Both the position numbers and the translations under genes were made by a program. Shown here piece by piece: positions 39,001 through 47,349 of a DNA stretch of 64,000 nt. Numbering within the stretch: the stretch's first letter is position 1; each line of letters starts with the position of its first letter. The notes below the pieces were generated by a model. That model was not told the origin of the DNA and searched no databases. It saw only the letters and a program-made list of their open reading frames with translations. Source of the DNA: Streptomyces sp. 1-11 (lineage in GTDB: Bacteria > Actinomycetota > Actinomycetes > Streptomycetales > Streptomycetaceae); NCBI RefSeq assembly GCF_007176755.1, contig NZ_BJTV01000001.1, positions 1 through 64,000 of the forward strand, in the 5' to 3' direction.

Positions 39001-39981
39001 ACCGGGGAGGCGGAGCGGCTGCGCGCCGAGGCCGCCGAGACGGTCGGTTCGGCGCAGGCGCACGCGGAGCGGGTGCGCGCCGAGGCGGAGCGGCTGCGGG
39101 CGGACGCCGAGGCGGCGGCCGAGCGGCTGGTCGGTTCGGCGCGCGAGGAGGCGGAGCGGACGCTGGACGAGGCCCGCAAGGACGCCAACAAGCGGCGTTC
39201 GGAGGCGGCCGAGCAGGTCGACACGCTCATCACGGAGACCACGGCGGAGGCCGACAAGCTGCTCACCGAGGCCCAGCAGCAGGCGCAGAAGACCACCGCG
39301 GACGCGGAGTCGCAGGCCGACACGATGGTGGGCGCGGCCCGCACCGAGGCCGACCGGATCGTGTCCGAGGCGACCGTCGAGGGCAACTCCCGGGTGGAGA
39401 AGGCCCGCACGGACGCGGACGAGCTGCTGGTCGGCGCCCGCCGGGACGCGACCGCGATCCGCGAGCGCGCGGAGGAGCTGCGCGAGCGCATCACCACCGA
39501 GATCGAGGAGCTGCACGAGCGGGCCCGCCGGGAGGCCGCCGAGACGATGAAGTCGACCGGCGACCGCTGCGACGCGCTGATCAAGGCGGCCGAGGAGCAG
39601 CTCGCCAAGGCGGAGGCGAAGGCCAAGGAGTTGGTGTCAGAGGCCAGTTCCGAGGCCGGCAAGGTGCGCATCGCCGCCGTCAAGAAGGCGGAGGGGCTGC
39701 TCAAGGAGGCCGAGCAGAAGAAGGCCAGCCTGGTCAGGGAGGCCGAGGAACTCAAGGCCGAGGCGGTCCGCGAGGCCCGGCGCACGGTCGAGGAGGGCAA
39801 GCGGGAGCTGGAGCTGCTGGTGCGCCGCCGCGAGGACATCAACGCCGAGATCTCCCGGGTCCAGGACGTCCTGGAGGCGCTGGAGTCCTTCGAGACCCCG
39901 GCGGCCGGCAAGGACGGCGGGGTCAAGGCGGGCGCGACGGTCGGTTCCCCCCGATCGGGTGGCAAATCGTCGGACGGCTAG
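36100..39981 (+). CDS. scy: Scy, polar-growth coiled-coil scaffold
   Basis: 1293 aa, almost entirely a Glu/Ala/Arg-rich coiled coil (HLSRFEAEMKRLRTEREKA at the start, heptad and hendecad repeats to about residue 1265), then a short Gly/Lys tail. In Streptomyces Scy organises the tip-organising centre with DivIVA and FilP. From established work, Scy and FilP share a 51-residue hendecad-based repeat. The GTG at 36100 is chosen from the conserved N-terminus RGYESQEREPAADVDHL; the ribosome-binding site is weak. filP follows 183 bp later. Confidence 0.93.
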   Translation: MRGYESQEREPAADVDHLSRFEAEMKRLRTEREKAIQHAEDLGYQVEVLRAKLHEARRTLMTRPAYDGGDIGYQAEQLLRNAQVQADQLRQDAERELSQARAQTQRILQEHAEQAARLQAELHQEAVTRRQQLDQELAERRQTVESHVNENVAWAEQLRARTESQARRLLDESRAEAEQAMAAARAEAERLTREARERLRSDAETARAEAEQILRRARTDAERLLNAASTQAQEATDHAEQLRTATVSESDAARRQSAELSRAAEQRMAEAEESLRKAQAEAEKLVTEAKEAAAKTLSGAEAANETRTRTAKEQVARLVEEATKEAENTKSEAEQLVADARAEAERIVAEAAEKARSVTAEETATQLSKAARTAEDVLDKASEDAKKTTKAAAEEAERIRREAEAEADRLRAEAHDIAEQLKGAAKDDTKEYRAKTVELQEEARRLRGEAEQLRADAVAEGESIRAEARREAVAQIEEAAKSAEELLAKAKADADELRQKATSDSEKVRTEAIERATALRRQAEETLERTRKEAERHRAEVVEQSDALKADAERAARELREETERAVEARRGEAAEELSRLQTEAQERLASAEQALGEAREEAARIRREAAEESERLRTEAAERIRTLQQQAEDEADRLRNEAASDASASRAEGEALAVRLRSEAAAEAERLKAEAQDTADRVRAEAQAAAERLGAEASETLAAAQEEAARRRREAEELLGAARSEADQERERAREQSEELLASARKRVEDAQTEATRLVEEADRRATEMVSAAEQHAQQVRDSVAGLHEQAQQEITGLRSAAEHAADRTKREAEEEADRVRADAYAERERASEDASRLRREANEEAEAAKALAERTVAEAIAESDRLRSDASAHAQRVRTEASDALAEADQAAARTRADAREDANRIRSDAAAQVDTLITEATAEAERLQTETAAEAERVRAEAVAEAERVRTEATASAEQLVGDATGEAERLRAEAAETVGSAQAHAERVRAEAERLRADAEAAAERLVGSAREEAERTLDEARKDANKRRSEAAEQVDTLITETTAEADKLLTEAQQQAQKTTADAESQADTMVGAARTEADRIVSEATVEGNSRVEKARTDADELLVGARRDATAIRERAEELRERITTEIEELHERARREAAETMKSTGDRCDALIKAAEEQLAKAEAKAKELVSEASSEAGKVRIAAVKKAEGLLKEAEQKKASLVREAEELKAEAVREARRTVEEGKRELELLVRRREDINAEISRVQDVLEALESFETPAAGKDGGVKAGATVGSPRSGGKSSDG

Positions 39982-40063
39982 CGAACGGGAAGGATTCCGG
40001 TGTGTTCTGGGTGCTTTGCCCAGTTCATTGGCAAGCCGTCCCGTGATCAGCCACCCGAAAGAG

Positions 40064-40124
40064 GTGTCATTCTCCAGATCAAACACGTATCCGCTCGATG
40101 ACACACCGCTTCGGCACCTAGGAT
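40064..40124 (+). promoter_or_regulatory. filP promoter region with dyad
   Basis: TAGGAT (40119-40124) is a likely -10. GTGTCAT (40064-40070) and ATGACAC (40098-40104) form a 7-bp inverted repeat 27 bp apart that spans the -35 region. It shows filP has its own promoter rather than relying on scy. Confidence 0.4.
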
Positions 40125-40164
40125 TCCACCTATCACCTCACCGGTCTCATTCGACAGGAACCCC

Positions 40165-41100
40165 ATGAGCGACACTTCCCCCTACGGCTTCGAGCTTGTG
40201 CGGCGTGGGTACGACCGCGCTCAGGTGGACGAACGAATCTCGAAGCTCGTCTCCGACCGTGACAGCGCGCTCTCCCGTATCACCGCGCTGGAGAAGCGCA
40301 TCGAGGAGCTGCACCTCGAGACGCAGAACGCGCAGGCCCAGGTCACCGATGCCGAGCCGTCGTACGCGGGTCTCGGGGCGCGGGTCGAGAAGATTCTGCG
40401 CCTGGCCGAGGAAGAGGCAAAGGACCTGCGTGAGGAGGCCCGGCGCGCGTCCGAACAGCACCGCGAGCTGGCCGAGTCGGCCGCCCAGCAGGTCCGCAAC
40501 GACGCCGAGTCCTTCGCCGCCGAGCGCAAGGGCAAGGCCGAGGACGAGGGCGTCCGGATCGTCGAGAAGGCCAAGGGCGAGGCCTCGCAGCTGCGTGCCG
40601 ACGCGCAGAAGGACGCCCAGTCCAAGCGTGAGGAGGCGGACGCCCTCTTCGAGGAGACCCGCGCCAAGGCCGCGCAGGCCGCCGCCGACTTCGAGACGAA
40701 CCTCGCCAAGCGCCGCGAGCAGTCCGAGCGCGACCTGGCGTCGCGTCAGCAGAAGGCCGAGAAGCGCCTCGCGGAGATCGAGCACCGCGCCGAGCAGCTC
40801 CGCCTGGAGGCGGAGAAGCTGCGCACCGACGCCGAGCGCCGCGCCCGCCAGACGGTGGAGACGGCCCAGCGTCAGGCCGAGGACATCGTGGCCGACGCCA
40901 ACGCCAAGGCGGACCGGATCCGTTCGGAATCCGAGCGCGAGCTCGCGGCCCTCACCAACCGCCGCGACTCGATCAACGCGCAGCTCACCAACGTCCGCGA
41001 GATGCTCGCCACGCTGACCGGTGCCGCGGTGGCCGCCGCCGGCTCGCCGGCCGAGGACGAGCCGATCTCCCGTGGTGTCCCGGCGCAGCAGACCCGCTAG
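40165..41100 (+). CDS. filP: FilP, intermediate-filament-like coiled-coil protein
   Basis: 311 aa. A DivIVA-like N-terminus (SPYGFELVRRGYDRAQVDERI) followed by a long coiled coil (about 25-285) and a short tail. FilP assembles filaments behind the growing hyphal tip and supports rigidity, acting with DivIVA and Scy. The ATG has CAGGAA six nt upstream. A strong terminator follows. Confidence 0.95.
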   Translation: MSDTSPYGFELVRRGYDRAQVDERISKLVSDRDSALSRITALEKRIEELHLETQNAQAQVTDAEPSYAGLGARVEKILRLAEEEAKDLREEARRASEQHRELAESAAQQVRNDAESFAAERKGKAEDEGVRIVEKAKGEASQLRADAQKDAQSKREEADALFEETRAKAAQAAADFETNLAKRREQSERDLASRQQKAEKRLAEIEHRAEQLRLEAEKLRTDAERRARQTVETAQRQAEDIVADANAKADRIRSESERELAALTNRRDSINAQLTNVREMLATLTGAAVAAAGSPAEDEPISRGVPAQQTR

Positions 41101-41117
41101 CCGAGCGACCGGGTGAG

Positions 41118-41148
41118 GGGCGGCGGGCCTTGTCCCGCCGCCCTTTCT
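41118..41148 (+). terminator. Terminator of filP
   Basis: GGGCGGCGGG (41118-41127), loop CCTTGT, CCCGCCGCCC (41134-41143), then TTTCTC. Perfect 10-bp stem with a T-rich tail. Confidence 0.8.
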
Positions 41149-41236
41149 CGTGTGCGCGTAGCCTGACGGGAGAACGCGGGGCCGGGGCGGACCGGGACCG
41201 GGTGCCGGCCGTCCGGCCCGGGAAGAGGTGCGCCGC

Positions 41237-41500
41237 ATGTCCGTCTCCGGCCGGTCCCTGGAGGACGCCGTCCTCGAACTCCTCGACAGCAGAGCGCCGG
41301 GCGCCTCGGTCTGCCCCTCGGACGTGGCCCGTGCGGTCCACCGGTCCGGCGACGACGGCTGGCGGGAGCTGATGGAACCCGTCCGCCGGGCCGCGGCCCG
41401 GCTCGCGGCCCGAGGAGAGGTGGAGATCACCCAGCGCGGAACCCCGGTGGATCCCGCGCGCGCCCGCGGGCCGATCCGGATCCGCCGGCCGTCCCGCTGA
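41237..41500 (+). CDS. Small DUF3253-like protein
   Basis: 87 aa, basic, with a winged-helix-like pattern: LEDAVLELLDSR, VCPSDVARAVH, DGWRELMEPVRRAAARLAARGEVEITQRG. From memory this is DUF3253. ATG 41237 with AAGAGG eight nt upstream is preferred over GTG 41228. Role unknown. Confidence 0.72.
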   Translation: MSVSGRSLEDAVLELLDSRAPGASVCPSDVARAVHRSGDDGWRELMEPVRRAAARLAARGEVEITQRGTPVDPARARGPIRIRRPSR

Positions 41501-41592
41501 GCGCGCACCGCCCCGCGCCGGATCGCGCCGGACCGGCCGCCCGCCCCGCCGCCCGAGTGGCAGGGCCCCGTTCCCCGTCCTAGCGTGGCCGC

Positions 41593-42549
41593 ATGATCGA
41601 GCTCGAGGGGCTGACCAAGCGGTACGGCGAGAAGGTGGCGGTGGACGGGCTCACCTTCACGGTCCGCCCCGGCATCGTGACGGGATTCCTCGGGCCCAAC
41701 GGGGCCGGGAAGTCCACGACCATGCGGATGATCCTCGGACTCGACCGGCCCACCGCCGGAGACGTGCGCATCGACGGCCTGCACTACGAGCAGCTCCAGG
41801 ACCCGCTCACCGCGATCGGCGCGCTGCTCGACGCCAAGGCGGTGCACGGCGGCCGGAGCGCCTACAACCACCTGCTCTGCCTGGCGCAGAGCAACGGCAT
41901 TCCCGCGCGCCGGGTGGCCGAGGTGCTGGACGCCGTCGGACTCACCGCCGTGGCGCGGAAGAAGGCCAAGGGCTTCTCGTACGGGATGGGCCAGCGGCTC
42001 GGGATCGCGGCCGCGCTGCTCGGCGATCCGCGGATCCTGATGTTCGACGAGCCGGTCAACGGGCTGGACCCCGAGGGCATCCACTGGATCCGGAACCTGA
42101 TGAAGTCGCTGGCCGCCGAGGGCCGGACCGTGTTCGTCTCCAGCCATCTGATGAGCGAGATGGCGCTGACCGCCGAGCATCTGGTGGTCATCGGCCAGGG
42201 CCGGCTGCTCGCCGACACCTCCATGGCCGACTTCATCCGGCAGAACTCCCGGGCCTACGTGCGCATCCGCACTCCGCAGCGCGAGCGGCTGCTCGACGTG
42301 CTGCACGAGGGCGGGATCACCGTCGTCGAGGCGGGCGGCGAGGCGCTGGAGGTGGAGGGCGGCAAGGCCGAGCGGATCGGTGAGCTGGCCGCCCGCAACG
42401 GCATCGTGCTGCACGAGCTGAGCCCGCGGCACGCCTCGCTGGAGGAGGCGTTCATGCGGCTCACCGCCGAGTCGGTGGAGTACCACGCGCACGCCGCACC
42501 CACCGCCCCGGTCCCGGGGGACTGGGGCGCCGGCTGGAAGGGAGCCTGA
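41593..42549 (+). CDS. ABC transporter ATPase, cassette 1 (leaderless)
   Basis: 318 aa. Walker A GPNGAGKST, Q-loop region, a degenerate signature YGMGQRLGIA instead of LSGGQ, Walker B LMFDEPVNGLDPEG, and a C-terminal regulatory extension (about 225-318). BcrA/DrrA-type: exporter of an unknown hydrophobic compound. TAGCGT (41581-41586) ends six nt before the ATG, so it is probably leaderless. The permease gene follows after two bases. Confidence 0.88.
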   Translation: MIELEGLTKRYGEKVAVDGLTFTVRPGIVTGFLGPNGAGKSTTMRMILGLDRPTAGDVRIDGLHYEQLQDPLTAIGALLDAKAVHGGRSAYNHLLCLAQSNGIPARRVAEVLDAVGLTAVARKKAKGFSYGMGQRLGIAAALLGDPRILMFDEPVNGLDPEGIHWIRNLMKSLAAEGRTVFVSSHLMSEMALTAEHLVVIGQGRLLADTSMADFIRQNSRAYVRIRTPQRERLLDVLHEGGITVVEAGGEALEVEGGKAERIGELAARNGIVLHELSPRHASLEEAFMRLTAESVEYHAHAAPTAPVPGDWGAGWKGA

Positions 42550-42551
42550 TC

Positions 42552-43325
42552 ATGGCCGCCGCACAGGTGATCCGGTCCGAATGGACCAAGATCCGGTCCG
42601 TCTCGTCCACGGCGTGGACGCTCTCGCTGGCCGTGCTGGTCACGATCGCCCTCGGGATGCTCATCTCCGCGCTGACGCGGAGCCAGTTCGGCGACATGCC
42701 GGTGCGCGACCGGCTCTCCTTCGACGCCACCGTGGTCAGCTTCGCGGGCATGACGCTCGGCCAGCTCGCCATGATCGTGTTCGGGGTGCTCGTCGTCTCC
42801 GGCGAGTACAGCACCGGCATGATCAGGGTGTCGCTGGCCGCCGTGCCGCGGCGGGGCGTCTTCCTGTTCGGCAAGGTCGCCGTGGCCACCGCGCTGGCGC
42901 TGGTGGTCGGCATGGTCACCAGCTTCGCCGCGTTCTTCCTCGGGCAGGCGATGCTGGGCTCGCTGCGCACCCACATCGGCGACCCCGGGGTGCTGCGCGC
43001 GGTGATCGGCGGGGGTCTCTACATGACGCTGATCGCGGTGTTCTCCATGGGCGTCGCCACGATGCTGCGCTCGCCGCTGCTCTCGCTCGGCATCCTGATG
43101 CCGTTCTTCTTCCTGGTCTCCAACATCCTCGGCAACGTCGACGCCACCAAGAAGGTCGGCCGCTTCCTGCCCGACCAGGCCGGCAGCCGGATCATGCAGG
43201 TGGTGCCGAGGATCGGCGACGACACCCCCTACGGCCCCTGGGGCGGTCTGGGCATCATGGCGCTGTGGGTGGCCGCCGCGCTGGCGGGCGGGTACGCCCT
43301 GCTCAAGCGGCGGGACGCCCAGTGA
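42552..43325 (+). CDS. ABC transporter permease, cassette 1
   Basis: 257 aa, six predicted helices of the ABC-2 type, beginning AAAQVIRSEWTKIRSVSSTAWTL. GGAG lies eight nt before the ATG. Partner of the ATPase just upstream; the pair is paralogous to the next two genes. Confidence 0.88.
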   Translation: MAAAQVIRSEWTKIRSVSSTAWTLSLAVLVTIALGMLISALTRSQFGDMPVRDRLSFDATVVSFAGMTLGQLAMIVFGVLVVSGEYSTGMIRVSLAAVPRRGVFLFGKVAVATALALVVGMVTSFAAFFLGQAMLGSLRTHIGDPGVLRAVIGGGLYMTLIAVFSMGVATMLRSPLLSLGILMPFFFLVSNILGNVDATKKVGRFLPDQAGSRIMQVVPRIGDDTPYGPWGGLGIMALWVAAALAGGYALLKRRDAQ

Positions 43326-43456
43326 GCCGTTCCGGCCGCGTCCGTGGTGCTCCGGCTTTACTTTCCCTTGGCCGGAACCGTCAGCGCCCGGATATCCTCC
43401 TAACCCTTACGGGGGCGTGTGCCCCGCTGTCCTGAACCTTTCGATGGGTGCGGAGC

Positions 43457-44761
43457 ATGATCGAGGCTGTCGGCCTGACCAAGCGCTACGGCGACAAGAC
43501 CGCCGTGTACAACCTTTCCTTCCAGGTGCGACCGGGAGCGGTGACCGGCTTCCTCGGGCCCAACGGCTCCGGCAAGTCGACCACCATGCGGATGATCCTC
43601 GGGCTCGACAACCCGACGTCCGGCACGGTGACCATCGGCGGCTACCCGTACCGCAAGCTGCCCAACGCCCCCCGGCACGTCGGCGCGCTGCTCGACGCCA
43701 AGGCGGTGCACGGCGGCCGGTCCGCCCGCAACCACCTGCTCAGCCTCGCCCAGCTCTCCGGCATCCCGGCCCGCCGGGTGGACGAGGTGCTGGGGGTCGT
43801 CGGCCTGCAGGAAGTGGCGAAGCGGCGGTCCAAGGGCTTCTCGCTGGGCATGGGCCAGCGGCTCGGCATCGCCGCCGCGCTGCTCGGCGACCCCCAGGTG
43901 CTGCTCTTCGACGAGCCGGTCAACGGCCTCGACCCCGAGGGCATCCTCTGGGTGCGCAACCTGATGAGGGCGCTGGCCGCCGAGGGCCGTACCGTCTTCG
44001 TCTCCTCGCACCTGATGAGCGAGATGGCGCTGACCGCCGACCACCTCATCGTCATCGGCCGCGGCCAGCTCCTCGCGGACATGAGCGTGCGGGACTTCAT
44101 CTCCGCCAACTCCGCCGACTTCGCGCGGGTCCGCACCCCCGACACCGAGCCGCAGCTGCGCGAGAAGCTGTCCGCCGCGCTCACCGAGGCGGGCGGCCAT
44201 GTGCTGCCGGAGCAGGACGGCGCGCTGCGCGTGACCGGGCTGCCGCTGCCGCGCATCAGCGACCTCGCGCACGAGGCGGACGTACGCCTGTGGGAGCTGT
44301 CGCCGCACCAGGCCTCGCTGGAGGAGGCGTACATGCGGATGACGCAGGGCGCCGTCGACTACCGCTCCACCATCGACCAGAAGACCGGGCTGCAGCAGCC
44401 GCTGCCGCCCGGCGCGCAGCCGCCCCTGCCGGTGCCCGGCCAGGGCCAGCCCGGCTGGTACGCGCCGCCGCCGCCGCAGGCGGGCGGCCAGCCGTTCGCC
44501 ATGCCGGCGCCCGCCGGGCCGTACGGCGGTGCGCCCTCCGGCGGGTACGGGGCCCCCGGCGCGGGCGCCCCCAACCCGTACGCCGCGCCCGCCCCGCAGG
44601 CGCCCCCGGCGCAGCCGGTCCCCCAGGCTCCGTCGGTCCCCCAGGCTCCGCCGGTCCCGCAGCAGCCCGCGGCGGCCGCCCCGGCCCCGGCCGCCGAACC
44701 GTCCCAGTCCGCAGCCGCGGCCCCGGCCGCCGACCCGACCCAGCCCGAGGACGCCCGATGA
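43457..44761 (+). CDS. ABC transporter ATPase, cassette 2, with Pro/Ala tail
   Basis: 434 aa. The first 310 residues parallel cassette 1: GPNGSGKST, SLGMGQRLGIA in place of LSGGQ, LLFDEPVNGLDPEG. Unlike cassette 1 it has an extra tail of about 120 residues, rich in Pro, Ala, Gly and Gln, with no hydrophobic helix. ATG 43457 starts the conserved MIEAVGLTKRYG; GTG 43448 is an alternative. The stop overlaps the permease start. Confidence 0.87.
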   Translation: MIEAVGLTKRYGDKTAVYNLSFQVRPGAVTGFLGPNGSGKSTTMRMILGLDNPTSGTVTIGGYPYRKLPNAPRHVGALLDAKAVHGGRSARNHLLSLAQLSGIPARRVDEVLGVVGLQEVAKRRSKGFSLGMGQRLGIAAALLGDPQVLLFDEPVNGLDPEGILWVRNLMRALAAEGRTVFVSSHLMSEMALTADHLIVIGRGQLLADMSVRDFISANSADFARVRTPDTEPQLREKLSAALTEAGGHVLPEQDGALRVTGLPLPRISDLAHEADVRLWELSPHQASLEEAYMRMTQGAVDYRSTIDQKTGLQQPLPPGAQPPLPVPGQGQPGWYAPPPPQAGGQPFAMPAPAGPYGGAPSGGYGAPGAGAPNPYAAPAPQAPPAQPVPQAPSVPQAPPVPQQPAAAAPAPAAEPSQSAAAAPAADPTQPEDAR

Positions 44762-45633
44762 GCACCCACCAGCCCCCGATGCCGCAGGCCCCGGCCGCCG
44801 CGCCCGACTGGCAGGCGGCGCCCGGCGGGAACCACCCCGGCTACAGCTCGCCGATCCCCGTCGTGCGCACCCACCTCGGGCACGCGCTGGCCTCCGAGTG
44901 GACCAAGATCAGGTCGGTGCGCTCGACGATGTGGACGCTCGGCGTCTTCGTCCTGCTCGTGGTCGGCATCGGCCTGCTGGCCGGCGTGGCGGTCCGCGGC
45001 TCCGGCGACCTCGGCGGCCAGAGCCCGCTGACCCTCGGCTTCTTCGGCCTGCTGATCGGCATGATGTGCATCATCACGCTCGGGGTGCTGACCACGGCGT
45101 CCGAGTACGGCACGGGCATGATCCGTACGACGACGACCGCGTGCCCGAGCCGGGGCCGGGTGCTGGCCGCCAAGGCCATCGTGTTCTTCGCGCTGGCCTT
45201 CGTGGTGACGCTGGCGGTGGTGTCCTTCGTCGCCATGCTCCACGCCTCCATGCTGGACGGCCAGGGCGCCAAGAGCCCGTCCACCGGGGAGTGGCTGAAG
45301 GCGACGCTCGGCATCAGCCTCTACATCGCGCTGCTCGGGCTGCTGTCGCTGCTCGTCGGCTCGATGATCAGGCACTCGGCGGGCGCCATCACCATCATGA
45401 TCGGCGCGGTGCTCGCCCCGCTGGTGATCGCGCTGTTCATGAACGCGTCGTCGCTGGAGAAGGTGCAGAAGGCGCTGCTTGAGTACTCGATCCCGAGCCA
45501 GATGGGCGTGTTCTACGACAACACCCTGAGCCACTCCGGCCCGTCGGGCTGGGACCCGCTGTGGATCATGCTGGGCGTGACCGCCGCGGCCTACGCCGGC
45601 GCCTACGCGCTGCTGCAGAGCCGGGACGTCTGA
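44758..45633 (+). CDS. ABC transporter permease, cassette 2
   Basis: 291 aa. A Pro/Ala-rich cytoplasmic N-terminal extension of about 35 residues precedes six helices starting near ALASEWTKIRSVRSTMWTL, homologous to the cassette 1 permease. The ATG overlaps the ATPase stop (ATGA). The matching Pro/Ala extensions of ATPase and permease in this cassette, absent in cassette 1, may pair with each other. Confidence 0.87.
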   Translation: MSTHQPPMPQAPAAAPDWQAAPGGNHPGYSSPIPVVRTHLGHALASEWTKIRSVRSTMWTLGVFVLLVVGIGLLAGVAVRGSGDLGGQSPLTLGFFGLLIGMMCIITLGVLTTASEYGTGMIRTTTTACPSRGRVLAAKAIVFFALAFVVTLAVVSFVAMLHASMLDGQGAKSPSTGEWLKATLGISLYIALLGLLSLLVGSMIRHSAGAITIMIGAVLAPLVIALFMNASSLEKVQKALLEYSIPSQMGVFYDNTLSHSGPSGWDPLWIMLGVTAAAYAGAYALLQSRDV

Positions 45634-45641
45634 GCCCGGGG

Positions 45642-45974
45642 TCAGAACCTCGGCGCGTTACGGGACCGCCGCACCCTCGTGGTGCGGCGGTCCTTCGCGT
45701 TCCAGCACGCCTTGTGCCAGTGGCGGCGGTCGTCCACGCCCGCGTGCTCGGGCCAGGCCACCACGTGCGGGACGGCGGAGGGGATCAACTGGTCGCAGCC
45801 CGGGCAACGATAGGTCTTGCCCTCGGCGCTCGCCCCCGCGACATGGCGCACGCTCCACTCCTCGCCCTGCCAGTTCTCCGTGGACTGCCAGCCGCCGTAC
45901 CGGCCCGCCGGATCGTCCTCGGCGCTGCGGCCGAACGATCCGGCTGCCTTCGGTCGGTTGCGACGCGGGGACAC
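45642..45974 (-). CDS. Small zinc-binding protein
   Basis: 110 aa. Basic N-terminus (SPRRNRPKAAG), then YRCPGCDQLIPSAVPHVVAW and HWHKACW: two CxxC/HxxC-type ligand pairs giving a likely zinc ribbon. Basic C-terminus RRTTRVRRSRNAPRF. No enzyme motif, so nucleic-acid binding is plausible. GTG 45974 has GAGAGG six nt upstream. Its 3' end contains a 13-bp hairpin that also faces the converging ABC permease. Confidence 0.72.
   Translation of the reverse strand: MSPRRNRPKAAGSFGRSAEDDPAGRYGGWQSTENWQGEEWSVRHVAGASAEGKTYRCPGCDQLIPSAVPHVVAWPEHAGVDDRRHWHKACWNAKDRRTTRVRRSRNAPRF
45663..45693. terminator. Terminator embedded in coding sequence
   Basis: GGACCGCCGCACC (45663-45675), loop CTCGT, GGTGCGGCGGTCC (45681-45693): a perfect 13-bp stem inside the last codons of the zinc-binding gene. 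It lies 30 bp past the ABC permease stop on the plus strand, so it can end that operon. Confidence 0.7.
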
Positions 45975-46196
45975 GGGACACCTCTCGGAGCTATACAGGA
46001 AGCACGGGCCGCATCCAGCGTACGCGGCGCCGCCAGGGGTACGCGTAGCGCTTCGATCCGCACAAGTGCCCCCACGAGGGCGCCGATTCTGCAGACAATC
46101 CGCAAATCTCCCCGCCAGAGCCGTGTCCTCGGCACGTGTCAGACGGTTATGCCCGGTGGGGGAGCTCCGGTCGGAGCCAAGGAAGCAGGAAGAGCG

Positions 46197-47225
46197 ATGC
46201 GCGTAGGAAGTTTTGTGCTGGCGGCCCAGTTCCCGGGCCAGGGCCCCGGGGAGGCACTGCACCGTGCGGTCCGCTCGGCGGAGGTCGCCGAACAGGCCGG
46301 GCTGGACACGGTGTGGCTGGCCGAGCACCACTTCGTGCCGTACGGCACGTGTCCGTCCGCGGTCACCCTGGCCGCCATGCTGCTCGGGCGCACCGAGCGC
46401 GTCCGCGTCGGCACCGCGGTCAGTGTGCTGCCCACGGCCCACCCGGTCGCGCTCGGCGAACAGGCCGCGCTGCTGCACCTGACGAGCGGCGGACGGTTCA
46501 CCCTGGGCGTGGGGCGCGGCGGGCCCTGGGTGGACCTGGAGGTGTTCGGCGCGACCCTTCAGGCGTACGAGCGGGGGTTCCCGGAATCACTCGATCTGCT
46601 GGTGCGCTGGCTGCGCGAACCGTCCGTCGCCGCCTCGGGTGAGCGCTTCTCCTTCCGCGAGGTGCCGGTCGTGCCCCGCCCCTCCGAGGCCCTGACGGAG
46701 ACCCCCGGACCGGAGGTGGTGGTCGCCTGCACCTCACCGGCCACGGTGCGGCTGGCGGCCGAGCGCGGGCTGCCGATGCTGCTCGGGATGCACGTGGGCG
46801 ACGAGGAAAAGGCCGAGATGGTCGCCCTGTGGCGGCGTTCCGCACGGGCCGCCGGCCGGCCGCCCGAGGAGATCGCGGGCGCGGCGCATGTCTCGGCGGG
46901 CGTCTGCCAGCTGGCCGACCGGCGCACCGACGCGGTGGAGACCCTGCTGAAGGCGATGCCGGGCTGGCTGAAACAGGGCCTGGAGGCCCATGTGACCGTG
47001 GACGGCCGGGCGCGTGCCATGCGCGACCCGCACGCCTACACCGAACTGCTCTGCGGACTGCACCCGGTGGGCACCCCACGGCTGGCGGCCGACCGGCTCG
47101 CCGCCACCTCCGAGCGCACCGGCATCACCCGCTTCGCCCTCCTCGTCGAGGGTTCGGGCGACCTGGCGGCGACGGAGGAGAACGTGCGGCGGCTGGGCGC
47201 CGAGGTGCTGGCCCAGCTCCGCTGA
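46197..47225 (+). CDS. LLM-class flavin-dependent oxidoreductase
   Basis: 342 aa TIM-barrel bacterial luciferase-like protein. MRVGSFVLAAQFPGQ at the start, LDTVWLAEHHF, RFTLGVGRGGPWVD and VVVACTSPATVRLAAERGLPMLLGMH. The family uses F420 or FMN; the sequence alone does not tell which or the substrate. ATG 46197 is chosen because AGGAAG lies upstream and homology starts there. Confidence 0.82.
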   Translation: MRVGSFVLAAQFPGQGPGEALHRAVRSAEVAEQAGLDTVWLAEHHFVPYGTCPSAVTLAAMLLGRTERVRVGTAVSVLPTAHPVALGEQAALLHLTSGGRFTLGVGRGGPWVDLEVFGATLQAYERGFPESLDLLVRWLREPSVAASGERFSFREVPVVPRPSEALTETPGPEVVVACTSPATVRLAAERGLPMLLGMHVGDEEKAEMVALWRRSARAAGRPPEEIAGAAHVSAGVCQLADRRTDAVETLLKAMPGWLKQGLEAHVTVDGRARAMRDPHAYTELLCGLHPVGTPRLAADRLAATSERTGITRFALLVEGSGDLAATEENVRRLGAEVLAQLR

Positions 47226-47264
47226 CGGGCCGCCGGACCGCCGGGCCCCCGGGCGCCACGGGGG

Positions 47265-47312
47265 GCTTGCCGCCCCAGTACGCATGCACCTCCCCCAGGT
47301 GGAGCGGCAAGC
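47265..47312. terminator. Nested hairpin between converging genes
   Basis: GCTTGCCGC (47265-47273) pairs with GCGGCAAGC (47304-47312), and inside CACCT (47287-47291) pairs with AGGTG (47297-47301). Lies midway between the oxidoreductase stop and the stop of the next, minus-strand gene. Confidence 0.55.
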
Positions 47313-47349
47313 AAGCGGCTCACTGTGCAAGCAGCCGGATATCCGCGCG

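Noticed and set aside
35935..39516. A 1193-codon open frame antisense to scy
   Set aside because: It mirrors the Glu/Ala/Arg repeats of Scy in a GC-rich frame. It is a shadow without promoter or ribosome-binding site.
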